NCBI GenBank assembly: GCA_029012365.1
Contig: JAQXLY010000017.1
Location: forward strand, 1 to 46,346
DNA from: Lachnospiraceae bacterium
GTDB lineage: Bacteria > Bacillota > Clostridia > Lachnospirales > Lachnospiraceae
Direction of reading: 5' to 3'
DNA length: 46,346 nt
Shown here one piece after another: positions 1 to 7,674 of the stretch. The stretch's first letter is position 1. Each line of letters opens with the position of its first letter. The position numbers were made by a program, and so were the translations under genes. Below the pieces are notes generated by a model. The model did no database searches. It was not told where the DNA came from and saw only the letters and a list, made by a program, of their open reading frames with translations.

Positions 1-1
1 G

Positions 2-274
2 CTTTCGGAGCCTTATAAAGAAATGGCAGGGTTTGCAGCTAATCCGGAGGAGTTGATAGGTATGTTTTCAGAAATGTTGCACGAGTTAGACCGTAATACT
101 ACCCGCTATATGGTAGATGATATGAGGGAGAAAATAGAAAAGCTACAGGGGACTGTTACTGAACAGCAGGAGGCTATGGCAGAAAAGGATGAATCCATTG
201 CCGAACTGCAGAAGCTGGTTGCCGAGCAAAAGGCCGAAATTAATCGTTTGCTGGGTGAGCAGACTCATTCGTAA
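2..274 (+). CDS. C-terminal fragment of a probable Rpn-family nuclease/putative transposase
   Basis: The reading frame is open to the left edge of the window, so this is the tail of a longer gene; the Met codon at 23 is internal. The visible 90 or so residues end in a long heptad-like Glu/Gln/Lys-rich segment (EKLQGTVTEQQEAMAEK onward) that should form a coiled coil. The segment NTTRYMVDDM followed by such a coil resembles the C-terminus of PD-(D/E)XK 'recombination-promoting nuclease/putative transposase' proteins common in Lachnospiraceae. The catalytic domain lies outside the window, so the family call rests on the tail alone. A terminator follows directly. Confidence 0.5.
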   Translation, partial: LSEPYKEMAGFAANPEELIGMFSEMLHELDRNTTRYMVDDMREKIEKLQGTVTEQQEAMAEKDESIAELQKLVAEQKAEINRLLGEQTHS

Positions 275-289
275 TATGTCTCGTTTTAC

Positions 290-333
290 AAAAGAGGTAC
301 GTATCGGTGCAGTACGTGGTACCTCTTTTCTTC
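290..333 (+). terminator. Rho-independent terminator after the Rpn-like gene
   Basis: The 11-base arm AAAAGAGGTAC (290-300) pairs perfectly with GTACCTCTTTT (319-329). A pyrimidine-rich T tract follows. It starts 15 bases after the stop codon of the truncated upstream gene. Confidence 0.8.
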
Positions 334-382
334 TATATTCACGCAACCAAACACAACCAAAATTGTTAATATTTGTTACTTC

Positions 383-418
383 TTGTTGGTAGAAAAATAC
401 GCAACTATTGTTTACAAT
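383..418 (+). promoter_or_regulatory. Candidate promoter with overlapping palindrome
   Basis: TTGTTG (383-388), a 17-base spacer and TATTGT (406-411) could be a weak sigma-A promoter for the acyltransferase gene. The inverted repeat ATTGT-TT-ACAAT (407-418) lies over the -10 box and could be an operator. Both are seen by eye; the promoter matches are imperfect. Confidence 0.35.
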
Positions 419-458
419 CTTCCTATAAGTTAGAAAATGATTCTAAGGAGGATTTGTT

Positions 459-1577
459 ATGAACAACGTAAAACGGAAGAACTATCTCGATAATATCAGG
501 TGGATTACAATTCTTATAGTAGTTGCTTTTCATGTATTTTACTATTATAATAATATTGGAGTTACGCCAATGTTTACAGGGCTTAGTGATAATCCGGTGA
601 TTCAGGGAGGAGCGGTAACGGTTACGTTTGGCGGAGTTTTTCAGTATGCCGTGTACCAGTGGTTTATGCTTCTTTTGTTCATTGTGAGCGGAATTTGTGC
701 AAGAGGGTCGCTTGAGAGGAAGACAAAGAAGCAGTTTCTGAAAGACAGGGCATTGAAGTTACTTGTTCCGAGTACGTTAGGTATTCTTACGATTCAGTGG
801 GTGGGCGGATATCTCATTTACAGGCAGCAGATTCCGTCTGAGGAGGCTGCGAATATTCCCGGGGTTGCGAAGTATCTGATTTGTGCAGGCTGTGGGATTG
901 GGGCACTTTGGTTCTGCCAGGTGTTGTTTTTCTCTTGTCTTTTATTGGTTTTGATTAAGGCAATTGACCGGAAGGACAGTCTTTTGAAGCTTGGAAGCAG
1001 GACAAATATTGTGGTTTTGATACTGCTTGCAGTGGTTATGATTGGAGCGGCGCAGATTCTGAATGTGCCGATGATTACGACCTACAGAATGTGCTACTAT
1101 CCGTTGGCGTTCTTATTGGGCTATTATGTATTCAGTCATGACAAGGTGCTTCTTACGCTTAAGAAGTGGGCATTATTCTTCTTAACAGCAGGTATCGCAT
1201 TCGGAGTTGTGTACATAGTGAAATTTTACGGAACCTATTATGCGGAATATGAGGTGTTAAACCGTCCGGTAAGCGTGTTACATGCCTATTTTACGGCTCT
1301 TGGTGTGATTGGCGTCGGACAGTACATTCTCAACTTTGCAAATAGTTTTACCGCATTTATGAATAAAGCGGGCTGGGGAATCTATATTTGCCATATATTT
1401 GTTTTGCTTCTGACGAATACGCTGCTTATTCCTGTAGTAGGCAGGGTTCCGATGTTTGTTGTTTATTTGATTGGGTTTGTGGCTGCTATTTTTGGAAGTA
1501 TCGTATTATGGGAAGTTCTTAAAAGAATTCCGGTGATACGTTATCTTTTATTCGGAATAAAGCGGTCTAAGAAGTAA
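459..1577 (+). CDS. Membrane acyltransferase (acyltransferase 3 family)
   Basis: A 372-residue protein made almost entirely of hydrophobic helices, about ten membrane segments. The start LDNIRWITILIVVAFHV carries the early Arg and the His at the end of the first helix that are typical of the acyltransferase-3 family, which transfers acyl groups to sugars, peptidoglycan or lipids at the membrane. The start has a strong ribosome site (AAGGAGG) eight or so bases upstream. It is followed after 15 bases by the XRE-AbrB regulator, so the two are probably cotranscribed. The acceptor substrate cannot be read from the sequence. Length is usual for single-domain members. Confidence 0.8.
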   Translation: MNNVKRKNYLDNIRWITILIVVAFHVFYYYNNIGVTPMFTGLSDNPVIQGGAVTVTFGGVFQYAVYQWFMLLLFIVSGICARGSLERKTKKQFLKDRALKLLVPSTLGILTIQWVGGYLIYRQQIPSEEAANIPGVAKYLICAGCGIGALWFCQVLFFSCLLLVLIKAIDRKDSLLKLGSRTNIVVLILLAVVMIGAAQILNVPMITTYRMCYYPLAFLLGYYVFSHDKVLLTLKKWALFFLTAGIAFGVVYIVKFYGTYYAEYEVLNRPVSVLHAYFTALGVIGVGQYILNFANSFTAFMNKAGWGIYICHIFVLLLTNTLLIPVVGRVPMFVVYLIGFVAAIFGSIVLWEVLKRIPVIRYLLFGIKRSKK

Positions 1578-1592
1578 GGAGGGGGTTGCCGG

Positions 1593-2021
1593 ATGTTTTG
1601 TGATAATATTGTAATGCTTCGAAATGCGTTTGGGTTTTCGCAGGAGGAGGTAGCAGAAAAGCTCAATATTTCAAGACAGGCTTACGCAAAATGGGAGAAG
1701 GGCATTACCTATCCCGATATAGAAAAATGTGCCCTGCTTGCGGGGATTTATAATACAACCCTTGATGCTTTGTACAATACGGAAGGCTTGCCGGATGGAA
1801 CAGGTGTGGCTCCCGCACCAAAGGGAAAGCACCTTTTCGGAGTCGTAACCATGAGTGAGAAAGGTCAGCTTGTAATTCCTAAAAAGGCGAGAGATGTAAT
1901 GGGGTACAATTCCTGTGAGGAGCTGGTAGTGCTCGGTGATGAAGGAAGCGGACTTGCGCTGATGAGGGTATGTGATTTTGAGAAGCAGATGCAGGAGGCA
2001 TTAGAGAGCATTAAGAAGTAA
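1593..2021 (+). CDS. XRE helix-turn-helix regulator fused to an AbrB/SpoVT domain
   Basis: 142 residues with two DNA-binding modules. Residues about 6-60 form an XRE-type HTH (FSQEEVAEKLNISRQAYAKW, then a second half ending in TTLDALYN). Residues about 82-125 (VTMSEKGQLVIPKKARDVMG) are a clear SpoVT-AbrB swapped-hairpin domain. A Gly/Pro-rich linker separates them. The start has an AAGGAGGGGG ribosome site. It lies 15 bases after the acyltransferase and 16 bases before the HD-domain gene, suggesting an operon with possible self-regulation. The target genes are unknown. Confidence 0.85.
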   Translation: MFCDNIVMLRNAFGFSQEEVAEKLNISRQAYAKWEKGITYPDIEKCALLAGIYNTTLDALYNTEGLPDGTGVAPAPKGKHLFGVVTMSEKGQLVIPKKARDVMGYNSCEELVVLGDEGSGLALMRVCDFEKQMQEALESIKK

Positions 2022-2037
2022 GCATCCGGAGGTAGCT

Positions 2038-2688
2038 ATGATAAACAATGAAGAACTTTTTGATTATGTAAAATCTGCACTCGCGGAGTATGACGGTCAC
2101 GGCGGTGCCTCTAAGAATAGAATCAGGTACAGTCGTTTTGACCATACGAAGCGGGTATATCGGTGGGCGATGCTGCTGGCAGAGGATTACGCGGATAAGA
2201 TTGATATGGAAGCCTTGCAGATTGCGGCGATTTTTCATGACATCGGGTATTCTGTGCAGGAGGACATGGACAATCATGCGGCGCACGGCGCGGTGATGTG
2301 CAGGGAGTATCTGGAGAAAGCAGGCTATCAGAAGGCTCGGGCAGAGTTTATCTGTGACCTGATTGCAAGACATTCTGATAAGGGGATTTTACATAAGGAT
2401 ATACCGATGGAACTGGTACTGTTGCAGGAGGCAGATCTGTTTGACGATACGGGAGCCCACGGTATCGTGATGGATGCATGGATTGAGGCATGTAAGGAAG
2501 ATGTCAGCTTTGAATCCATCTTAGCTCATATCAAACGTTTTACATGGAGGGATATGCAGAACAATCCGATGCGGACGGAGAAAGCCCGTCGTATCTGGGA
2601 GGAAAAGAAAGCGCTTACGAATCAGTTTGTAGAGTCTCTTACGATGGATTTGTATGGAGGAGGTAACGATGCAGTATCGCAACGATAA
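2038..2688 (+). CDS. HD-domain metal-dependent phosphohydrolase
   Basis: 216 residues. An HD domain occupies the first two thirds: an early His in FDHTKRVYRWAM, the signature FHDIGYS, a His pair in NHAAHGAVM and a later Asp in EADLFDDTGAHG, matching the metal-binding H...HD...H...D pattern. Such proteins hydrolyse phosphate esters of nucleotides or related molecules; the substrate is not evident. Cytoplasmic, with no signal peptide. GGAGG lies just before the ATG. Its end overlaps the aldo/keto reductase start by 20 bases, indicating translational coupling. Confidence 0.82.
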   Translation: MINNEELFDYVKSALAEYDGHGGASKNRIRYSRFDHTKRVYRWAMLLAEDYADKIDMEALQIAAIFHDIGYSVQEDMDNHAAHGAVMCREYLEKAGYQKARAEFICDLIARHSDKGILHKDIPMELVLLQEADLFDDTGAHGIVMDAWIEACKEDVSFESILAHIKRFTWRDMQNNPMRTEKARRIWEEKKALTNQFVESLTMDLYGGGNDAVSQR

Positions 2689-3847
2689 ATACGGGAATCC
2701 GATTTCGGTGCTCGGCTTCGGCTGTATGCGCTTTACGAAAAAGGCGGGAAAGATTGATTTTGAGAAGGCAGAAAGAGAGATTATGGCTGCCTATGAAGCG
2801 GGAGTAAATTATTACGATACTGCCTATATTTATGGCGGAAGTGAAGAATTTCTCGGAGAGGTATTTGAAAAGAACGGTATAAGAGAGAAGGTAAATATTG
2901 CAACAAAGCTTCCGCACTATATGATAAAGAACAGAGAAGGTGTGGAGAAAACCTTCAGGGAAGAACTTCGACGGCTCCGCACGGATTATGTGGACTATTA
3001 TCTCATGCACATGTTAACGGATGTGAAAACCTGGGAGCGTCTGAAAAGCCTCGGCGTGGAAGACTGGATTAGGGAGCAGAAGGCAAAGGGAGCCATCCGT
3101 CAGATAGGTTTTTCCTATCACGGAAATTCGGATATGTTTTGCAAGCTGATTGATGCCTATGACTGGGATTTCTGTATGATTCAGTATAACTATCTGGACG
3201 AGAATTCCCAGGCGGGAAGAAGAGGGCTTCAGTACGCAGCAGCAAAGGGCATCCCGGTGTGGATTATGGAACCGTTACGCGGTGGGCGACTGGTGAACCA
3301 GCTTCCGGAAAAGGCTAAGAAGCTTTTTGCGGAGCATGAGAGCAGACGCACTCCGGCAGAGTGGGCGTTTCGCTGGCTGTGGAACCAGCCGGAGGTAACC
3401 TGTGTGTTGTCCGGAATGAATACAGTGGAGATGGTACGGGAGAATACGGCAAATGCGGATGCTTCAAGGCCCGGTGAGTTTACAGAAGAAGATGAGGAAC
3501 TAATCAGGAACGTTGTAGCGGCTATTAATGAAAAAACAAAGGTGGGCTGTACCGGCTGCGGATACTGTATGCCGTGTCCGAAGGGAGTAGATATTCCGGG
3601 TACTTTTTCTGCCTACAATAAGTGTTATACCGACGGAAAGAGAAAGGCTGTGCAGGAGTATCTGTGGTGTACGGTACTCAGAAAGGATGCTACCTCTGCA
3701 TCGAACTGTATCGGGTGCGGAAAATGCGAGGCTCACTGTCCGCAGAAGATTGAGATAAGAAAAGAGCTGGCGAATGCAAGAAAGGAACTGGAGGGTCCGG
3801 TATATAAGGCTGCAAAAAAGGTAGTGTCGGTATTTCTGAGATATTAG
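2669..3847 (+). CDS. Aldo/keto reductase with C-terminal 4Fe-4S clusters
   Basis: 392 residues. The N-terminal TIM barrel carries the AKR tetrad: Asp50 and Tyr55 in YYDTAYIYG, Lys80 in IATKLP and His114 in YLMHM. The C-terminal 100 residues hold two Cys clusters, VGCTGCGYCMPCPKG and CIGCGKCEAHCP, typical of ferredoxin-like 4Fe-4S binding. This is the known anaerobe-specific AKR subfamily, a cytoplasmic oxidoreductase whose physiological substrate is usually unknown. Start 2669 was chosen over an in-frame ATG at 2654 because GGAGGAGG lies at 2656-2663, correctly spaced only for 2669. It overlaps the upstream HD gene by 20 bases. Confidence 0.88.
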   Translation: MQYRNDKYGNPISVLGFGCMRFTKKAGKIDFEKAEREIMAAYEAGVNYYDTAYIYGGSEEFLGEVFEKNGIREKVNIATKLPHYMIKNREGVEKTFREELRRLRTDYVDYYLMHMLTDVKTWERLKSLGVEDWIREQKAKGAIRQIGFSYHGNSDMFCKLIDAYDWDFCMIQYNYLDENSQAGRRGLQYAAAKGIPVWIMEPLRGGRLVNQLPEKAKKLFAEHESRRTPAEWAFRWLWNQPEVTCVLSGMNTVEMVRENTANADASRPGEFTEEDEELIRNVVAAINEKTKVGCTGCGYCMPCPKGVDIPGTFSAYNKCYTDGKRKAVQEYLWCTVLRKDATSASNCIGCGKCEAHCPQKIEIRKELANARKELEGPVYKAAKKVVSVFLRY

Positions 3848-3858
3848 AAAAGTATGAT

Positions 3859-5085
3859 ATGATGAATTGGGTGATGCGAATGTCAGAAAATAAAACGGAG
3901 CGATTTATACAGGCGGCGGTATTGCTGGTGTTGCTGCTTTGTTCCGCCGTGTTTACGTCAGAACATTATATGGGGTGTCTTTTGACCGGGACAGCCCTTT
4001 TTGTCGTATTTAATCTGCAAAGTCTGACCGATGAGCAAAGTATGAGTTCTTTGGTGGTACAAGGAATACTTTCGTTGCTTTTTGCACTGCTTGCAGGCGG
4101 TTTTTTTGCATATCTGATATTTTATGAGCTGCGGTTTGGAAGGTGCAAGTGGCTGCGTGCAGCATTGCCCGGACTGTTGTGCTTCGCGGGTGCAGGAGCA
4201 TTGCCCGTACTGCTGTGCTTTGCGGGGGCGGAGACACTGCCTGTATTGTTGTGGCATGCGTTGCTTTTAACGGCTTGTTCCGGTATGCTTTTTGTGATAG
4301 AGGGGATGATTTCACACTATCTTTCCGTACAGGCTGAGGCTGCGGCAGCGGTGAAAGTCTCTGCACTGAATGAATTGTTTGAAAAAAAATTGAATCATGA
4401 GCTCCGGATGAAGCATTATCTTGCGGAACGGAATGCACGTCTGGAGGAACGGGAGAATATCAGCAGGAACATTCATAACAGTGTGGGACATACAATAACG
4501 GCAGCAATCATGACATTAGATGCGGCGGAAATGCTGCTTGACGTAGATACGGGAAAGGCAAAGGAGCGTATAGTTACCGCAAAGGAGCGGATGAAGGACG
4601 GACTGAATTCCATCCGCTGTGCCGTAAGGGTACTCGATAAGGAAAACCATGCGGTATCTATGGAAGATTTTTTAAGTGAACTGGAGACTGTGGCGGATGA
4701 TTTTGTTATGGATACGGAACTGGAAGTAAAAACGGATGTAAATTTGCCGACCGGTGTACTAAAAATACCGGGTGTGCATACCGAGTTTTTAACGGGAGCG
4801 GTACAGGAGCTTTTGACAAACGGTGTAAAGCACGGAGGAGCAAACCGCTTTTGGCTTTCCGTGACGGCGGACAGCGGGCATTTGCAGGTGTCTGTAAGGG
4901 ATAACGGAAGCGGAGATTTTTCGGAGGAAAATAAGGCTGCAAAAATCAGAGAAGGCTTCGGATTAAAGAAAATTGTTTCATATGTAAAAAAATGCGGCGG
5001 AAGTGTAAAGCTTACAAACGAAAACGGCTTTTGTGCCATACTGACACTTCCGTTATATCAGGAGGGCGAAGATGGGGAGCTGTAG
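3859..5085 (+). CDS. NarL-family sensor histidine kinase
   Basis: About 408 residues. Five or so hydrophobic segments fill residues 15-150, then comes a coiled-coil stretch and a HisKA_3 box (ENISRNIHNSVGHTITAAIM) with phospho-His near residue 206. A HATPase_c domain follows, with N box LLTNGVKHG, G1 box VRDNGSGDF and GFGLKKI. It should autophosphorylate and signal to the response regulator whose start overlaps its end by 14 bases. The start is uncertain: ATGs at 3859, 3862, 3874 and 3880 are all in frame and none has a strong ribosome site; 3880 is a fair alternative. A 36-base tandem repeat sits within the membrane region (see 4162-4254). The signal sensed is unknown. Confidence 0.87.
   Translation: MMNWVMRMSENKTERFIQAAVLLVLLLCSAVFTSEHYMGCLLTGTALFVVFNLQSLTDEQSMSSLVVQGILSLLFALLAGGFFAYLIFYELRFGRCKWLRAALPGLLCFAGAGALPVLLCFAGAETLPVLLWHALLLTACSGMLFVIEGMISHYLSVQAEAAAAVKVSALNELFEKKLNHELRMKHYLAERNARLEERENISRNIHNSVGHTITAAIMTLDAAEMLLDVDTGKAKERIVTAKERMKDGLNSIRCAVRVLDKENHAVSMEDFLSELETVADDFVMDTELEVKTDVNLPTGVLKIPGVHTEFLTGAVQELLTNGVKHGGANRFWLSVTADSGHLQVSVRDNGSGDFSEENKAAKIREGFGLKKIVSYVKKCGGSVKLTNENGFCAILTLPLYQEGEDGEL
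4162..4254 (+). repeat. 36-base tandem repeat inside the kinase membrane domain
   Basis: Two near-identical 36-base units (4162-4197 and 4198-4233) and a partial third (4234-4254) encode ALPGLLCFAGAG, ALPVLLCFAGAE and TLPVLLWHALLL. The unit is a multiple of three, so copy-number change would lengthen or shorten the membrane helix region by 12 residues without a frameshift. Confidence 0.8.
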
Positions 5086-5698
5086 GATTCTTTTGGTGGA
5101 TGATGAACCGTTATTGCTGGAAAGTCTGGAGATTATTCTTTCCATGAACGGGATCCAGATTGTGGGGAAGGCAACGGACGGGAGCGAGGCACTCCGGTGT
5201 CTTGAAAAGTCAGTGTGCGAGCTGGCACTTGTTGACCTGAATATGAGGGGAATGGGGGGAATCGAATTAATCGAAAAGCTTCGTAAGCTGTATCCGCAGG
5301 TGAAGATTCTGGTGCTGACCACCTTTTATGATGATGAAAATATTACGAAGGCGATTGCGAACGGGGCCGACGGCTATCTTTTAAAGGATAGCGGAAAGGA
5401 AGCGATTCTCGGAGCGATTGAGCAGATTTTAAACGGACGGAATGTAATTGACCATAAGGTGATGCTCCGGCTGGCGGCATTGATGGGAGCGAAGGAGCCC
5501 CAGAGGGAGGTGCTCGCACCGGATATGACGGAGCGGGAAAAGGAAATCTGTACACTGCTTGCAGAGGGGCTCACAAACCGCCAGATTGCGGAAACGCTAT
5601 ATATTTCGGAAGGAACAGTAAAAAACTACATTTCTTCTATTTATGATAAAACCGGAATACATGACCGGGCAAAGCTGATTGTTGCCATGAAGGGCTAA
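5072..5698 (+). CDS. NarL/LuxR-family response regulator
   Basis: 208 residues. The receiver domain spans residues 3-120, with acidic pocket VDDEP, phosphoacceptor Asp in ALVDLNMRG, conserved Thr in LVLTTF and Lys in YLLKD. A LuxR HTH fills the C-terminus (TEREKEICTLLAEGLTNRQI and EGTVKNYISSIY). The ribosome site GGAGGG lies within the kinase gene and the two genes overlap by 14 bases, so this is the kinase's cognate partner. A terminator closes the unit. By family it is a transcription activator. The neighbouring ABC exporter is a plausible target but no operator was identified. Confidence 0.92.
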   Translation: MGSCRILLVDDEPLLLESLEIILSMNGIQIVGKATDGSEALRCLEKSVCELALVDLNMRGMGGIELIEKLRKLYPQVKILVLTTFYDDENITKAIANGADGYLLKDSGKEAILGAIEQILNGRNVIDHKVMLRLAALMGAKEPQREVLAPDMTEREKEICTLLAEGLTNRQIAETLYISEGTVKNYISSIYDKTGIHDRAKLIVAMKG

Positions 5699-5718
5699 TG
5701 AGGGGATGAAGAGATATG

Positions 5719-5758
5719 ACCACAGTCATAGTCGGAACATGACTGTGGTTACTTTTTT
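5719..5758 (+). terminator. Rho-independent terminator after the response regulator
   Basis: Ten-base perfect arms ACCACAGTCA (5719-5728) and TGACTGTGGT (5740-5749) are followed by a T6 run. It separates the two-component genes from the downstream ABC transporter. Confidence 0.9.
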
Positions 5759-5775
5759 ATAATCGGCAGGATTGC

Positions 5776-5781
5776 TATAAT
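5776..5781 (+). promoter_or_regulatory. Candidate -10 box for the ABC transporter operon
   Basis: A perfect TATAAT lies 25 bases before the permease start. The -35 region would fall in the T run of the preceding terminator (TTTTTT, 17-base spacing) and is a poor match, which could mean an activator-dependent promoter. Confidence 0.4.
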
Positions 5782-5806
5782 GTAGCTGAAAAAGGAGGTT
5801 GTGATA

Positions 5807-6958
5807 ATGAGACAAAAATTGTCCGCGATGAATTATATACGCAATAATAAGCGAAGGGTAGCGGTGTTGATTGTCAGTCTGGCACTGTTTCTGATATTGG
5901 TGTATCTGACCAGGTTTATTCTCTCCTCCTCTACGGAAAGCTTCAGACTTATTCTCGTAGAGGATACGAAAAAGGTGCAGCATGTCAGGCTTCCGGACAG
6001 TGCATTCGGAATTGACGCAGAGGCACTCGGAGAAGCTGCGGGAGCCGCTTATGCGGAAGCGGAAGACAGATTGATGGAAGAACTGGGAAAACAAGAGGGA
6101 GTAGAAGAAGTATATAGAGTACAATGCATGGGCGTGACCATTTATGCAATGGTAGGTCAGTATCATTTTGAATTTCCGCTCGGAGATGAAAAAATGCTTA
6201 CAACGTATATGGAGCATATGGGTGCCACTCTGGCGGAAGGAAGGATGCCACAGGCACCGGGGGAATTGATTCTGGCGGAGGGAGTCATGAAAAACGCAGG
6301 GCTTAAGCTGGGGCAGAAGCTTGCGGATGAAGCGTATCAGATTGTAGGTATCGCGGACAGCGATTCCTATTTCGGCAGCGGAATTAAGGTGCCGGAGCGT
6401 GATTACAGTGAAATGCTCTGTATCCTTACGGACGGAAGTGTTACCGATATGACAAAGCTGCTGCGGGATATGGGCTATGAATTTGCGGAGAGTGACGCGT
6501 GGATTTTTGACCATAAAAAAGGGTGCGAGGAATATGAGCAGGTATGGAGTGAGGTGGAAACACCGACTACGCTGGTGTTTCGTGGAGTTACCGTAGTGAT
6601 GGCGGTGATGCTGCTTCTGGTATATACTACTACGCTCCGTGACCGTCATGCCGAATGGTGTCTTTACTGCTCTATAGGCTACGGAAGAAAGGATATTTAT
6701 TTGTCTATTTTAAGGGAGATGCTGTTTTGCTTCGGCATTGCTGTCGGCACCGGGACATTGTTTACGGCAATCGGTATGGTAGTGATTGATAAGACCTTAA
6801 TAAGTCCGATGGGGCTGGCATGCAATTATCTTGATTTTTCGGTGATTGGGGTAATTGTCTGCGGGTATGCGGTGGTATTTACCCTGCTGCAGATTCCGAT
6901 TCGATATGCAATGTACAAAATCTGCACGGTAGATGTGATGGAAGATGAGCTGCATTAG
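5807..6958 (+). CDS. FtsX/MacB-type ABC transporter permease
   Basis: 383 residues with MacB-like topology: one N-terminal helix (about residues 18-40), a long extracytoplasmic domain, then three C-terminal helices (LVFRGVTVVMAVMLLLVY, a central LFCFGIAVGTGTLFTAIGMV and a last VIGVIVCGYAVVF). This architecture couples ATP hydrolysis to mechanical work on envelope substrates or peptide export rather than classic import. ATG 5807 was chosen over GTG 5801 because AAAGGAGG at 5791-5798 gives eight-base spacing only for 5807. It heads a permease-ATPase-permease operon next to a two-component system, an arrangement common for antimicrobial-peptide resistance. That role is inferred. Confidence 0.82.
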   Translation: MRQKLSAMNYIRNNKRRVAVLIVSLALFLILVYLTRFILSSSTESFRLILVEDTKKVQHVRLPDSAFGIDAEALGEAAGAAYAEAEDRLMEELGKQEGVEEVYRVQCMGVTIYAMVGQYHFEFPLGDEKMLTTYMEHMGATLAEGRMPQAPGELILAEGVMKNAGLKLGQKLADEAYQIVGIADSDSYFGSGIKVPERDYSEMLCILTDGSVTDMTKLLRDMGYEFAESDAWIFDHKKGCEEYEQVWSEVETPTTLVFRGVTVVMAVMLLLVYTTTLRDRHAEWCLYCSIGYGRKDIYLSILREMLFCFGIAVGTGTLFTAIGMVVIDKTLISPMGLACNYLDFSVIGVIVCGYAVVFTLLQIPIRYAMYKICTVDVMEDELH

Positions 6959-6996
6959 GAAATATGAGATTAAAATGGTAGATGAGGAGGATTCCC

Positions 6997-7674
6997 ATGT
7001 TCGAGATAAAAAATATAACGATGATTTATGATATGGAAAAGGAAGAAAAGGTGTATGCGTTGGGAGGCTTTGATTTGACATTGCCGGATAAGGGACTGGT
7101 GGGAATTATCGGACCGTCCGGTTCCGGAAAGTCAACGCTTATGTATTGCCTTTCCAGCTTAAAAAAGCCGACATCGGGAGAGATTCTTTATAACGGAAAG
7201 CCGATTACATCCATTAAGGAGCGGGAGCGTGAAGAGCTCAGACGCAATGAATTCGGGTTTGTGTTTCAAAGACATTTCCTTGTGCCGTATATGGATGCCG
7301 TTGCCAATGTGACGGTGGCTGCAAACGGGAGCGGAAAAGAGGTACGGGAACGTGCAGAGAGCCTTTTAAAAAGCTTCGGACTTGGGGAGCGGGAGTTTCG
7401 TAAACGTCCGGGAAAGCTTTCGGGCGGACAAAGACAGCGTGTTGCAATAGCAAGAGCTATGATGAATTCACCGAAGGTACTGTTTGCTGATGAACCGACA
7501 GCTGCGCTTGACCATGAAAATGCGTTTGCTGTAATGGACATCCTGAAGGAATATGCAAGGGAAAACCTTGTGCTTGTAATTACCCATGACCATTCCGTCT
7601 TAAAGGATGCGGATTTATTAATCGAGATGTGGGACGGTATGGTCAGTGCGGTAAAGGAAGGCGGTGCACAATGA
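6997..7674 (+). CDS. ABC transporter ATP-binding protein (LolD/MacB type)
   Basis: 225 residues with all ATPase motifs: Walker A GPSGSGKST, Q-loop FVFQRH, signature LSGGQRQRV, Walker B VLFADEPT and H-loop VITHDH. Size and motifs match the LolD/MacB/FtsE type that pairs with FtsX-like permeases. Start 6997 was chosen because GATGAGGAGG precedes it; the in-frame ATG at 6982 lies inside that ribosome site. Its stop overlaps the start of the second permease by four bases (ATGA). Confidence 0.93.
   Translation: MFEIKNITMIYDMEKEEKVYALGGFDLTLPDKGLVGIIGPSGSGKSTLMYCLSSLKKPTSGEILYNGKPITSIKEREREELRRNEFGFVFQRHFLVPYMDAVANVTVAANGSGKEVRERAESLLKSFGLGEREFRKRPGKLSGGQRQRVAIARAMMNSPKVLFADEPTAALDHENAFAVMDILKEYARENLVLVITHDHSVLKDADLLIEMWDGMVSAVKEGGAQ

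Noticed and set aside
3500..3736. Minus-strand frame opposite the Fe-S domain of the aldo/keto reductase
   Set aside because: Antisense to two conserved Cys clusters and unsupported by any motif.
4473..5039. Minus-strand open frame (188 codons) opposite the sensor kinase
   Set aside because: Fully antisense to the HisKA and HATPase region; Ser/Thr/Phe-rich composition typical of an antisense frame.
5726..6649. Long minus-strand open frame (307 codons) opposite the first ABC permease
   Set aside because: It lies wholly antisense to a clear permease, is rich in His/Arg/Ser as expected for a shadow frame, has no ribosome site and matches no family.
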